Source: Parietaria judaica (Eukaryota > Streptophyta > Magnoliopsida > Rosales > Urticaceae). From it: a stretch of 64,000 nucleotides of DNA. The position numbers and the translations under genes were made by a program. The notes beneath the pieces were generated by a model. That model saw only the letters and a list, made by a program, of their open reading frames with translations. It was not told where the DNA came from and searched no databases. Below, piece by piece: positions 50,199 through 62,662 of this stretch; the stretch's first letter is position 1, and each line of letters starts with the position of its first letter. The stretch spans positions 44,261,732-44,325,731 of the forward strand of contig OX940862.1 of the NCBI GenBank assembly GCA_954871525.1. Reading direction: 5' to 3'.

Positions 50199-50200
50199 AT

Positions 50201-52018
50201 TGTTGGAAATCGGGGTATCAGTTCCGACTTTCTTACCACGATAATAGCCTCCGAGGTGTCCCGGTAACATTTAAAAAATTATTTTAAAGCGGAAAACTTG
50301 TTACCATACCGACGACACGGATATCGGGTAATGAACATTTCGTTAAGACCCGATAAATATTCGAATTTAATATTTCATAGCCATTATTAATAATCTAGTC
50401 GAATAGGAAATAAATAGAAAGCAGTAAATGGTTGCATTTATTGACCCAATGCATAAGGCCGTACCTCTAAGACGATTCCGGCTCTGCGTTCTAAACTTGG
50501 GCAGGGCTCCGCCGGTGCTGAGGGAAACTCACGTGATCTTCCGGGATATTCTCCTGGACTCATCGTACCGAAGCGTGGGCTTCGTCGGCAAGACTCCGTC
50601 GCAAAATTTAACTGACGGTTCTTTTAAAGCTATCGGAGAAAATTTATATCCTGAGACGAACCACAAGAGAGATCAGAAGCAGAAAACTCGCAGACCCTAG
50701 AGAGAGAGGGAGAGCTCGAGTTTTTGCTCTGGGGAAGGTTTGAAAAATGTGTAGAATGAGCCTCCTATTTATAGGCTCAAGCTGTAACCGATTTGGAGAT
50801 TTTCCCTCCCATTATTCGAATTTTAATTAATTAAATTTAATTAATTATTTCAATCCAATGGTCCATAATCAATCTCATATTCAATCTCAGGAAATTAATT
50901 AAATAATAATTCATGATAAGATCAAAATATTTAATCTTATCATCATATTAATTAAATTCGAATTATATATATATATATATATATACACATATTAAAATTC
51001 GAATTTGTTGATGATTATCTAGATCCAATAGTGAAAAATAAATCTTAAACCAATCCAATGGATCAAATCAATTAGGGATAAAATCAAATGCCCTAGGGTT
51101 TCACTGAAACCCTAATTCGAATTCTTATCCTCTTTATTATTCGAATTATATATTGTATATATATAATATTAATTAATTTCTAATCCGACGGTAAAGATTA
51201 AATCTCAAAACCGATCCAACGGACACAATTAATTAAGCAAATTCGAAATACCTAAACTTGGTCACCAAGATTCAATTTCAAATTACATTTAGGGTTCAAA
51301 TCACTTATCTCAACCCAACGGTTGATATTAATTCATAACCGATCCAATGGATTAAATTGATTTTAGGATTTTGCCAAAATACCAAAACATTACGTACTTA
51401 TGCCGCAAATATGGAATATCCAATTCTCACCATTCGAATTAGCTAGGGTTTGTATTTACCAAACCCTAATTCAAATTTACACATATATGAATATATAAAT
51501 ATATATTTTTATTTATTAATATAAATCTTTTAATTATTAATTAGATATTAATAATTAAATCCAAATAATTAAATTATATTAATAAAACCTGATCTCAATA
51601 TCACACATTAAATATCATGGTGTCATACCATCATTTAAATTCGTGACATGTGATTTAATTGCATACTTTATTGAACCGAGTCATAAACTTAGAAAATCCA
51701 TAAATCACAAACCGTAAGTCTGAATGACTTGGTTCAAAAAGAAAAGTTGCTTAGAATTTAATTTAAAACAACATGGTGCTGTTAGAAAATATAAATTTTA
51801 AATTTCTTTTTATCACTTAATTCCGTGTACCAAAATATGGTACTTTTGCCATGCTGACGATAAAACTATCTGACGTCTGACATAGACCTGTCAGTTTTAT
51901 AAGTCGAGCCAAATGATTAAACATTATCTAGAATTTCTTTTAATCACGTACGTATCATCCGTTACGGAGCTATCCTGGGGACCATAGACCCGTATCACTT
52001 AAGCTCCAACGAACTGGT
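50201..52018 (-). repeat. Truncated 5' LTR of the second Copia element
   Basis: The R-U5 part and most of U3 are present, including an intact TATAAATAGG box near 50764-50775. The alignment ends abruptly at about 52018. It resembles the solo LTR at 14013-16753 closely. Confidence 0.88.
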
Positions 52019-52038
52019 AAAACATTAAACTTCATAAC

Positions 52039-53568
52039 TGATGCAGACTCGGATTATAGGAAAAACGGAAAACACTCTCTTGAACAAAAATTCATTTTTT
52101 AATTCATAATATTCATAAAACTATCCATAAACTCCTCGTATAATCTTATATATAAAGAGGAGAATAAAACTATTTTATTTTATTTCCCTAAATAAAAAAC
52201 GTCTAACCCTAAACCTAAGGAGATTATCAACCAAGTCTCCTAACTAATTCCTAAAATAATTGCTCACAGAATAAGAAATAATAAGAAAATAATCAATACG
52301 TATCAACTAAATAAATTATAATAACTACTTATGCATGAAATTAGGAGGACCCTCATGTGAAGCTACGTTCTCCATCATTCTCCAGGAGGTCGAAAAAATT
52401 CGTCCTCGAATTTGACCGCTGACTTGTGTTGCGCCTCGGCCTTCATCACCCTGCCCGTGTCGACGCCAGAGACGTCGCCGCAAAATGACTTGCTTTGATA
52501 TGCACTCTCGTCTCCAGCCCTTTCTTCCTCTGTGCTTCTCAGGGTGTCGTCGCGGGTAATCTCTGTGTTTGTGTGTCGTTTCCGAACCCGCTCTATAGAT
52601 TCTTAAACGAATTGATGCCACGGTCATCGCGAACTTCACGCCAATGCACTTACTCGGTACTGCCTCCTCGTTGGCATTGCTTGAAAAGAGAACAATCTCA
52701 TCGTTCGGAAATTGATCGTAGTCGAATTCATCGTAAACGACCTTGCCGTACTCTGAATCGTCAAACAAAGCCTCGCCATTCTCCGAATTTTCATACACGG
52801 CCTCGCCTGTACTCCTCGTCAAATGCGGGCTTGTCATACTCATCATACACCGGTTCATCGCAAGTGATATTGGCGTACTCCACCTCATCCTCGGCAAACT
52901 CGTTGTACTTCGGGATAACCACCTTGGACGCCGACTCCTCACGCCAATTTTCTAGAGTTGCGTCGCGGGAGCGCATCGCGTGAACGTGTCTACCAAAATT
53001 TCCGCGACAAAGTTGTCGTGGTCGTCTTCGGTGTCGGATTCGTCGAGAGGGGTCGGCCGTGCTTCGGGTCGCTGTTGAAGAAGCGCTTCGACAGAGCGTG
53101 TTAGGGCCTCCACTTGTCGACGGAATCCAGCGATTTCGTCACGTCTATACACCTCGTCTAAGAAAGCATCGGGAGCGGGTCTTCTCTTCGGCGCCATTGC
53201 GCAAGATCGAATGGCTCTGATACCAACTGATGTAGACTCGGATTATTAGGAAAAACGGAAAACACTCTCTTGAATAAAAGTTCATTTTTTCATTCATAAT
53301 ATTCATAAAACTGTCCATAAACTCCTCGTACAATCTTATATATAAAGAGGAGAATAAAACTATTTTATTTTATTTCCCTAAATAAAAAAACATCTAACCC
53401 TAAACCTAAGGAGATTATCAACCAAGTCTCCTAACTAATTCCTAAAATAATTGCTCACAGAATAAGAAATAATAAGAAAATAATCAATACGTATCAACTA
53501 AATAAATTATAATAACTACTTATGCATGAAATTAGGAGGACCCTCTTGCGAAGCTACGTTCTCCATCA
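52039..53568 (-). mobile_element. TRIM-like non-autonomous LTR retrotransposon
   Basis: Direct LTRs of 339 and 341 bp (52039-52377 and 53228-53568) run from TGATG(C/T)AGACTCGG to TTCTCCATCA and are almost identical. The flanks ATAAC (52034-52038) and ATAAG (53569-53573) match at four of five bases. On the minus strand the primer site TTGGTATCAGAGCC lies directly inside the right LTR. The 850-bp interior has only a short gag-like frame and no polymerase, so it needs outside enzymes. It inserted into the leader of another LTR element. Confidence 0.88.
52952..53197 (-). CDS. Short gag-like frame of the TRIM-like element
   Basis: An 81-codon frame starts about 25 bases inside the primer site. 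It opens MAPKRRPAPDAFLDEVYRRD and continues with a helical EALTRSVEALLQQ stretch and an acidic tail. The DEVYRRDE...RRQVEALTR pattern is common at the N terminus of plant Gypsy gag polyproteins. Sequence downstream in other frames (to about 52400) is acidic and repetitive (YDEYDKP, YENSENGE) and probably the rest of the same gag, disrupted by shifts. It may be only a relic. Confidence 0.55.
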   Translation of the reverse strand: MAPKRRPAPDAFLDEVYRRDEIAGFRRQVEALTRSVEALLQQRPEARPTPLDESDTEDDHDNFVAEILVDTFTRCAPATQL

Positions 53569-53573
53569 ATAAG

Positions 53574-54640
53574 GCATTAACATAAAATTACATAAATCGA
53601 ATTTATAAACTTTTATCGTTTTCATATATTGGATTTTCAAACTTATAATTAATTTATTCATATTTAATTATAAATTAAAACAATATAAACCATTTAATCA
53701 TTTTAAAATTAATTAAAATAAAAATAAAAATTAAATATCGGACCGAGATACGAGCACAGGCTTGACACGTTCTCGTACAGGCTACTTTCGGGCAGCCCGA
53801 TCAGCTCGTGCATGGCCTTCAGCCCCTGCCCGAGAAATGGTGCAGACCCGCGTCCATTTGGACCCGGGTCAGGGGCTTGACCCGGATCCGGGTAGGGTAA
53901 GACCCGGATCCGGGTCGGCTTTCTGGTCGGACCAAGGTCGGGTCGGGCACCCCGGGTCGGACCCGGGTTGCGTAATGGGTCGGGCTGGGTCAACCCAACC
54001 CGTTGACCAGGCTGGGTTTGACCCAGCCTGTGGGCCTGGTTCATAAACCAGGCCCGGTTACTTGTTTGGCTAGGGTTTCCAAAACCCTAGCCGACCCAAT
54101 GGCCCCCCGAGTGGGAGGCGCAGCCGGCAGCGCCGCCTAGACCACGGTGGCGACGGCGAAGTCGCCGCCGGTCACGGTAGTGGCGCCGCTGGATGTGTGT
54201 CCCCTTTATTATTTTATTTTATTTTATTGTTTAATATTAAAATCAAATCAAATCCCGATTCACAAAACCGGATCCCGAAACTCACAAAATTAATCATTAT
54301 TAATTTTTTACAGCTCCCACTGAAAATCTAATCACATCGAAAAATTCCGAAAATTATTTCAAATCATATATCTAATTTTCAAAAATTACTCAGACCGGCT
54401 GTGATACCACTGTTGGGTTTTCGACGACTCTTTCTCAATCGCGAAGCGAAAATCACGGGATATCATCGAACAATATAGATCTAGAATAATTACGAGAATT
54501 AAGATATTGAATTAAGATAGAACAATAAGTGTATGCTTGTATATAAGTTAATTTCATCAAGATTTAGGTTTGGTGGGCCATGGCCCAAGCTGGGTTTATT
54601 TCTTCAAACGGACACAGTTATTAGCATCTCAAATGACCAT
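53574..54640 (-). mobile_element. Remnant of a further LTR retrotransposon (leader and LTR start)
   Basis: At 54411 an LTR-like end TGTTGGGTTTTCGACGACTC is preceded by TGATACCAC, the inverse of the primer site GTGGTATCACAGCCGG. To its left lies a leader with a GC-rich block (53750-54180, many GACCCGG repeats), like the leaders of the two Copia elements. The 21 bases at 52018-52038 on the far side of the TRIM element belong to the same leader and abut the broken Copia LTR. The outer LTR end is not clear and was set near the 3' end of the neighbouring gene. Confidence 0.55.
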
Positions 54641-54686
54641 AATACAAGTGTTTGTAAGAAATTTCCTTCCTTTAAAGTGAAAACCT

Positions 54687-55639
54687 TCAATTGCTTGATG
54701 AAGTTGCCTCTGCCAGCTGTTCTATCCGTTCGGCGATCAAGTTGATTGCGGCGTTGGCCGACGAGAACGCGCCGTGGAAGCTCTCTTGATATGAAATGCT
54801 CTCCAATTCCCGGGCCATCTTCAACAGCATCTCGCCCAGATCTGTTCGTCTCTCCGTCAAACTTTTGCGGTACGAGTAGGCGGCAACCTTGCTTATTTCG
54901 ACGTTTGTGGATTCCGGGCAGTACTCGTCGTCCAGCCATTTATTCAGAGTCACTCTCAGCCACTCTGACTCCTGAATAAACGTTAATTAAGCAAGTCGAA
55001 CTCGCAAGAACGGCATCGAAATCGATATGAAAAGTACACTTCATTCGTACTGAAAACCCCGTCAGATGGACTTCATAAGTGGTTCCAAGTAACGGTTTTC
55101 ATGACCCGGATCCGTTTTTTTGTCCCGGCCCTTTTCGTTGCTTTGCGGTACGGCATAGTTTTATTGAAAATTCTGGACGCGCTACGGTGGAAGCGGAGGG
55201 ATCGGATCGGATTAGGGCTTTTACGCAAAATTCCCGAGTCGATTTAATTCAAACCTATGCTTAACCTATAATCAGATCACTAACACCTGAAAAAGCTAAT
55301 CCTAATCCCTTGTAACAAGTCTGAATTCTGCAACATATTTGGCATGAATGATCTCAAACAAGAGCAAGACAGCGAAAGCGCGTATACCTCTAAGGCCTTG
55401 GAAGGTTCCGACCACTCGTCCGGAACCCTAAGATCCTCCACCTGAGCAGCTCCTTGGTCTGCTTCATCGCGCTCAGAGCTTCGGGAATTCGAGCGGAACA
55501 GAGATCTCCGAAGAGATTGGGAGCCGGGGATTCCGTTCGGATACCGGATCGCCGGGGCCGAGACGGCGGAGCGAGAGAGGGCGATGGAGTGGCAGGTTGG
55601 AATGGCGGGTATCGAAGGAGTGAAGAGCAAGGAGGTCAT
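54687..55639 (-). CDS. Small two-exon gene, probable plastid protein of unknown function
   Basis: Exons 55639-55388 (84 codons) and 54971-54687 (94 codons and a TGA) join in phase 0 across a GT-AG intron of 416 bases, giving 178 residues. Residues 1-50 are rich in Ser, Arg and Ala, few acidic, and look like a chloroplast transit peptide. The mature part is mainly helical and hydrophilic: WLDDEYCPES (about 94-103), VAAYSYRKSLTERRTDLGEM, MARELESISYQESFHGAF and ANAAINLIAERIEQL. No catalytic motif or membrane segment is seen. I do not recognise the family. The start was taken as MTSLLFTP; an in-frame ATG 26 codons upstream is possible. AATAAA on the minus strand near 54600 is a candidate poly(A) signal, lying in the LTR remnant. 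Confidence 0.8.
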
Positions 55640-55804
55640 GGTGATTTGATTCGAAGATGGCGGGAATGAAACCCAGCAGCGACCATGGCGAGGATAAAGG
55701 AGAGAGGATAAACCCAACAGCTACTTTATATGTCATTTGGTCCTAGTTTGCCATGTCGTTTAAAAAAAACGACAACCACTCTCCATTTCGTATATAAATA
55801 CAAA

Positions 55805-56760
55805 TATATGGTCCGACTCGTTCCGGATCGAAACCGAAGCTGGGGCCAAAATTTAATATCAAATAATAGATGTTTTAAACCGCACATCTGTGGTTTTCGG
55901 TTTTCTTGCAGGCTACAATAGCCCTTTGGTAAATAAGGATATACAAAAGGGTCATTTATGTACATTCATCTTACCTTCTTTCTAATATTAAAAAATACTA
56001 GTCGTATTCATAATATTCGTTGTTGACCATGCAAAAGTTTAAAAGAAAAAAAATAAATTATTTGAATAACCGAACATTCTTAAAATTTATTAGTAAACGA
56101 CAAATAACCAAGCAGGCATACTAATCTCGTTTATTACAAGTCCCACTTACCAAACACATGGTCCGACTCCTTCTGTATCGAAACCGAACCTGGAACGAAC
56201 TTTAATATCAAATAATAGAGGTCTTAGACCACAAATTTGTGATTTTTGGTTTTCTTGCAAGCTACAATAGTCCTTTGGTAAATAAGATAAGGGTCATTTA
56301 TGTACATTGATCTTAATTTATTTTTGATACAACAAAATAGTAGTCATATTCATATATTAAATATTCATCATTGACCACATAAATGGTAAAAGAAAGAAAT
56401 AAATAAATTATCTTACCTTGATAAAACGAACGTTCCTAAAATTTATTAGTAAACGACAAATAACCAGGCAGGCACACTAATCACGTTTACCACCAAGCCT
56501 CCTCACAATTAGCGTTATAAAGCTTAGATCATTGATGATCCCCACCTTAATAAAACGAAAGTTCCTAAAATTTATTAGTAAGCGACAAATAGCCAGACAT
56601 GCGCACTAATCTCGTTTACCATCAACCCCTCACAAATAGCCTAATTAGGCTTTGATCATTGATAATCCCACCTTAATTGCTTTGCTAAAGCCTTAAGAAT
56701 GTATCAACGGTGGTGATTTAACCATAATAATAAGAACTACATCAGTAATAAACATATTAT
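55805..56760. repeat. Tandem ~355-bp intergenic repeat downstream of the ARF gene, 2.4 copies
   Basis: Two nearly full units start near 55805 and 56158 with TGGTCCGACTC(G/C)TTC, and share GCTACAATAG(C/T)CCTTTGGTAA, GGGTCATTTATGTACATT and AAATTTATTAGTAAACGAC. A third partial unit runs from about 56540 to 56695. An inverse copy lies beyond the other end of the ARF gene (62968-63440). No coding content. Confidence 0.82.
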
Positions 56761-57238
56761 TATGCAAGTATCTTCTCTTGTATATCAGTAATAATCATAT
56801 TAGTACACCAGAACTTTTTTCTTGTATAATTGCCTAAAAAAAGCCTTTTTATCAAAGAAAAAACGCACACTTATAAGACGATATAAATATATATAATAAC
56901 ATATTACATCGAGAACTTTAACCGCAAAAAAAGATTAAATATTTACTATTGTAAAAATAAAAAGATTAGGTAGTTACACCGCTTTTAACCCATTAGTGGG
57001 TAAAATATTTAGCCACAAAACCAATCTCATACCCGATATAATATCAAAACCATATTAAGAAATTCAAATTTATTTATGACAATCAAAGTCAAGCAAGCAG
57101 AGAGATCATCCTCTCCATTGTCATCATCCATCAAAAGCTTTAAAAAGGTATTAACCAGCAAAAACGACATGAAAAGTACAGACATAAACATGTTCTGCTT
57201 ATTCATTATTGCACTAAATAAAAGGAACTCACTGTCTC

Positions 57239-60200
57239 TCACTCATCACAAGAAAAGATTCCGGACTTGAGAAACTCGGGCGTCATCTCGTTCATCTCCT
57301 CCGGACAGATGAAGATCTTCCGAGCAGCGACGCAGAATGCCCTGCGATGTAAATATATTAATTCGAGTTGTCAAATAAATATGAACGTCGTCAAACCGTA
57401 TTATAGGTACGAAAATGGTATTTCAGTTCAGTGCAATATGGGGAGCGGGAAAAAACCGGAAAGGACCAAGAATTTTCAAATCCCCATTTTTTTTTAAATT
57501 AATTTTATTTCAATAACGTACTTCTTTTTTAAAATAAAAACCGGCATGTAGCGGTTTTGCTGTTATTTTTACCTGAGCAGGTTAAAAACAAGTAAAACTC
57601 GTGATTTTACGAAACCGATAGTGGGAATGGAAGGTGCTTTTGAAGTTCCCGAAAAACACTGTACTTACTGCCACTCATGGTCTCCCACGAGCATCAAGTC
57701 GCCTTCATCGTCGGTGTAGGTCAATTTCCAGCCACTGGTTCCTCCAACCAAGCATCCATTGAATTCGAACATCTGGTCGAGCTTGGCGGCGAGTTGTTCA
57801 TACCCGTCAAACTGCGCAAGGTCCACGGATCGTCCTAGGAGGGTCCCGTATTTGAGTACCTGAGAAATTTTGCTATCAGAATCCTGTACATTAGGGTTCT
57901 TAACGATGAATGGCGTGATTGAGCGAGCGACATGTAATTTTCAGCCTAAGCAATACGGTCGTTGGGAACGTATATGCGGATTAAATTCTTCAAGAAACTC
58001 AAGCATTACTAAGAATATGACTAAGATAGCATTGTTAAATCGTTTCTCAAGCAACAAGTTATGCACGACGCGTTAGGTATCAATCTTTAAATTTATATGT
58101 CGATTAACTTCAACGATAAACTCGAGCTTTGCAAAGGGTATGATCAAGAGAGTGTCATGTAACTTGTTGCTGAAGCAAAAAAAATCAATGTGAAGAATTT
58201 CTAGAAAATTAACCTAGATGAGTGAGTGATATGTAACTTGCAGCCTAAGCAACATGTTACGTCGTTTACGCAAGTTTGTAGATTAGGTCCCACGACAAAA
58301 TCGAGTGGTAAAAAAGGGTATGATTATGGAACTGTCTTGCTACTTGTTTCTTAAGAAACGAAGATTAAGTACGTTCGTGCAACCGTTTTTCAAATTATTT
58401 TGAATCATTGTCATGATAATAATACCTTTTATAACAAGATATGTTACCTTTATGCAGCTTCTGGTTTTGGCTGTGCAGTGCGCACAATCTTTCGTAGAAA
58501 CAATACCCAAAGCACCCTCGGGCGCTCTTGGCTGCGCTGATGTTGGACGGCCGGAACGAGAATTTGTAATCTCACTCTTCACTGAAGGGAGCTCCGGGTA
58601 AGGGCTGCACAAGTTGACCCCGAAAAGCCTCAACTCGTTGCCTCCGTTCTGCTCCTCATCCGAAAAGCCCTCATTGCTAGTTTCTTGACCTTGCAAGACC
58701 TCATTTTGTCCTTCATAGAAAAATCAAATGAGTTGTCTTATGATACAAACATAACACTCTATTTTGAGGTTTAGCAATTTTAAAGTTTATCCTGACCTCG
58801 GGACGATTTGGGGTCGATTCGGCGTCCCCTCTTCAAGGCGGGTTGGACGATATTGACATTTCTCTCAGGAGGTATCAATTCGATCTCCCATGGAGAGAGT
58901 CTTTTAGGAAGAGAAGAGGTTTCTGAACCTCCGTCCCATATCACCTAAAAGCCAACGAAGTTTGAGAAGAAAAAGGGACAAGTCTGTGCTTGATGGTATG
59001 AATATGGTATCCCGGAATTCTGATATTTCAGGTTTTTTTTTTTCTTTCTTTCAAATAATGGCTAGCTAACAAGTGGCGTCAAACTGAAAATTAACTGTTT
59101 AGATTAATTAGCTAGGATCTTAAATTCTCTCCGAAATATTCAGAACCGGAATTTTATGATCAGTTTCTTCCGGATTAAAGAATACAAATTCGGAATTCCA
59201 TAAGTACCATATTTACCAAATAATGTGCCATAAAGAGCTTTGGAATCACTACCTTGAGACATCTCCACTCCGAGTTTGGCCACCTTAGGCCGTCGTAGTC
59301 TTCCACGGCTATGATAGTGCCGGTGTGCCTGATTCCACAAACAGGATTTGTAAAAAGGGTTGACTTTTACAACGGATTTGCAAAATGGGAATAGGATTGA
59401 CATTCATTACCTCTTCTCTTCAAGCTCCTTGCTTTCGTAGCTGAATCCGAATCGCATCCCCGGCAAGTACTCCTTCTCAGTAGCCTCCTTGTACTTGTTG
59501 TAGCTTATAATAAACGGAGCTGGGCCCGTCCTGAAAAACATATCCCCGGTATATCGTAGATGCAAACATATAGTAGAAACTAATATGAAAAATTTACTGA
59601 GCATAATCTCGTAGGAAAGATTAGTTACCAGGGACGGTAGAACGCGACAAACATGGATATGGACGAGAGGGCATTGTGAGCGCTGGCGAATATGCCGTGC
59701 TCCATGCTGTTTTGAGGCATCACCGACGTCGCTGAGGTGACTTCTCCATGCCTTTGACCAGCATGGCGGACCCCAATGCGAAGCTCCCCGTCAGCTCCCC
59801 TGCAAGTTCCATAAATCATTAGTATCAATGTATCATCACGTATCTCTATATATTTATAATATATACATACATATATTTATATATATATATATATAAAGAG
59901 AGAGAGACCTAAGAAAGATGCAAGTATCTCCGGCAACGAGCTTCTTCGAAGAGACAAATGCGCTCCAATTACTGGTAAGCAAGTGTCGCTTCGGCTGGCC
60001 TGAAAGAGAGCACGGGTTCTCAATTCCGGAAGTTTCAATTTTCCCTCAAAGCTCAATTGTAAATGAATATGAATCAAACTCAATTAGAGTGTTTTTTTTC
60101 GAAGAAAGAAGATACTGTACCACGATATATGTGGCGGAAGCGCCATTCGAATCCATTCATGTCCTTTGCTACGAGTTCCTGAGCCGGCGGCTGCAGTGAC

Positions 60201-62482
60201 ATATCCTGCAACAGGACGAAAACGGGCTCCTAAGCGAACACAGCGCTTTTACCATTGAAAATTTCATGAAAGTTAAGGCGTACCAATGGAGGAAAGCACT
60301 GATCGGCGAAACGCTTGGGAACAGAAAACCCGCCGTGAGTGCTCGTGTCCGAAGCAGTGAGAATCTTGCTGAAGACATACACGTTTTTCGCTTGATAAAG
60401 CGGGATACGAGGATTATCATCAACCACCGGAAATGCACTTTGCTGCTGCAAAAACAAAAAGTAAACGGTCATTCTAATAAAAATCAAATACTTCAGCGTT
60501 TGCAATAAGCAGATTTTACGACGATTTTTTTTTTCCAGATTTTTGACTGTTCGCGAGAGATCATGCGAGCTGATTAGCTAACCTTGTCGGACGGAAACAG
60601 CGTAATCTCGGAGAAGACCTCGTCTGCAGGTGCCTCAGCCTGCAAAATTAGAGCAAACAAATCACTTTCAAGATGGTATAAACAAAATCTGCAGCTCGGA
60701 GAAACCGAATCCAAAAACCATAGACCTTGTTACCGAAGATCCTAATCCATAAAACAAGGTCCATGCTCCCATAACTCCACATTGAGTTTTTGATATGATG
60801 TTTGTATTTTGATAGCCGGTGCCGAAGATTCATTTGTACTGATTATCCTAATTAATGTATTATTAATTCAGTTTAGTTTAATGTATTAACTTCATGATTT
60901 ATTTATCTTTCTTTAATATTTTTTATGTATTATTGTAGATGAAAATAAAACTCGTTTTATATATTTTCAATAAGGTCCAAAATTATCCAAAGCCAAATTT
61001 AAATCAGAGATGGAATATATGACACAATCACCGGAAAAAAAAAAAAAAAAACAAAACAAAACAAAAGGAAAGGAAAGGAAAGGTATTCGATTTTTTTTTT
61101 TTAAAGAAAGGCTTCTTAACGGTAAAATTGGTACCTTCAGTCGTACGTTAACGACTTCACAAAGCATTTTTGGCGGCAAGTTATAGACGGGCATGTCCAA
61201 TCTCATGCCTCCCTCGGAGCACAGAGCCTGAACCTGAACAATCAATCCAGATAAAAGAAATTTTCGTTTACTTCGATTAAACAAAAGATCCGATTTAGGG
61301 TTTAAAGTTTATGGTCAAACCTGCTCGGCATGGCCTTGAGCGAAGTAGTAAACTACGTCGCCGAGGCGCGGGATATGGGCGCATGGACCGGCGCAGGCGA
61401 GCCAGAGCGCGTCATAAAGCTTGTCCTTCTCCTCTGTCACAAACGATCCATGAACACGTCAAAGAAGAATAAAAAGAAAACGTACTTTTGCATGGAATTT
61501 TATAAGAACAATGACTGAAAAAAGGCCGAAGTTGGTCCTGAACTTAACAAAATATGAACATTCGGTACAAAATTGAATTTTTGCATATATATATATATAT
61601 CATCGCGAGAAAATATTCAAATTTTGACATTGAGGCGATAAGAGTTCAAAGTAAAAGAATACTGACAAAATAATCAAAGTCAATAAATATAGGAAGACAC
61701 ATTTTTTTCTTTTTCTCTTTTTATGGTCGAATTCAAAAGAGAACATGTATAAAATAGTTGGATGAAGACATAAATATGTATCTTATAGGTGATTTAATAT
61801 AGTACAATGATAAAAAAAAAATAAAAAAAACTGACCAACGTTCTTAAAAAAAAAAAATTGGACGAAAAAAATATGGTAGTACAAACCCAATTTTATTTAT
61901 ATCATTTCAATATTTTAATTTTTATGCTGGTACAAACCCAATTTTTTTCATAGCCGAAGTTATCTGTGCTAATCATTTTATTTTTTTACTAAAATTTTAT
62001 CCACTTGTCAATTGATGTACATAATTTTTGATATCCCGGTAACAAAATTTCCTTTTGTTTATGATAAGTAAATGTGTCCATGACTTAACCGCATACTCAA
62101 TGTTTTGTTTAATCAAGTGATATATTGGAAGAAGTTTTGAGAAGAAAAAAAAATAGTGAATATTGAAAGTTTCAACCATAAATATTAGATAGTTACATCA
62201 ATGTGTCCTTGAGTCAACATTATTTATATCCAAATTAATTTCTATTAAATCAGTTTAAAAAGTAAAGAGTTTCCGAAAAGAAAAGAAAAGAAAAAGAGAA
62301 CATCGAGAACTTCGCCTTCGAAAAAAATTAAACCTATACAAAAATATTAGATAGTTACGCCACTATTGACAGAAAAGTAAATGAGACCGTATCTAATATG
62401 AAACACCTTTGTTGTTCACTGGAATACTAGAAGCCAGATTTCCTCTACTGAACCCAAAGAAGCCTTCTCCTTCCATCGTCAT
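57239..62482 (-). CDS. Auxin response factor, 14 exons, class B-like (probable repressor)
   Basis: Exons: 62482-62407, 61433-61321, 61233-61135, 60639-60583, 60445-60284, 60205-60121, 59999-59909, 59799-59629, 59530-59411, 59328-59253, 58944-58797, 58710-58448, 57859-57669, 57341-57239. Every border is GT-AG and the phases join to 584 residues. ARFs bind auxin response elements and control auxin-regulated genes in the nucleus. The dimerisation region and B3 DNA-binding domain occupy about 30-350: [25 protein letters not shown] with His152-Gly153, and RGQPKRH with Arg197, Pro200 and Arg202, matching the DNA contacts of ARF1. The middle region is short and charged, not Gln-rich, and has RLFGV at 427-431, a known plant repression motif. 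The C-terminal PB1 domain (about 482-570) has Lys487 on one face and DDEGD (537-541) on the other. Layout and length fit the ARF1/ARF9 clade; the paralogue is not assigned. The B3 sequence ([12 protein letters not shown]) is somewhat divergent. Confidence 0.94.
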
Positions 62483-62654
62483 CTCCTGAAAGACCCACAA
62501 AACTATAACGAAGAACAAAGAGAAAGGTGTGTATATATATATTAGTATATATAAGCTGCAATGATCTGAACACGCAGAGTATACCAGTCTCCTCACGAAC
62601 TCTCACTGTTTGCTTGTGTTTGTGGTGTGACTGTGATAGAGAGCAATGCATGCA

Positions 62655-62662
62655 TTATATAG
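62655..62662 (-). promoter_or_regulatory. Probable TATA box of the ARF gene
   Basis: CTATATAA on the minus strand, about 175 bases before the ATG at 62482. Just downstream lies ATGCATGC, which contains the RY-type CATGCA motif; its role is speculative. No clear TGTCTC auxin element was found close by. Confidence 0.5.

Larger units (their letters stand above)
42268..52018 (-). mobile_element. Second Copia element of the same long-LTR family, 5' LTR truncated
   Basis: The 3' LTR is at 42268-45186, the internal region at 45187-50200 and a partial 5' LTR at 50201-52018. The order on the minus strand is primer site (50176-50198), long leader (48313-50175), gag (48312-47470), then reverse transcriptase/RNase H (46860-45202) and polypurine tract (45201-45187). 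The 5' LTR stops after CCAACGAACTG and is joined to unrelated sequence, so about 950 bases of U3 are gone and no target duplication can be tested. No integrase is visible between gag and reverse transcriptase. Unlike the copy at 17085, this one keeps a recognisable gag. Confidence 0.93.

Noticed and set aside
57870..58076. Short frames inside the ARF gene
   Set aside because: They lie in introns or antisense to exons that join cleanly in another frame.
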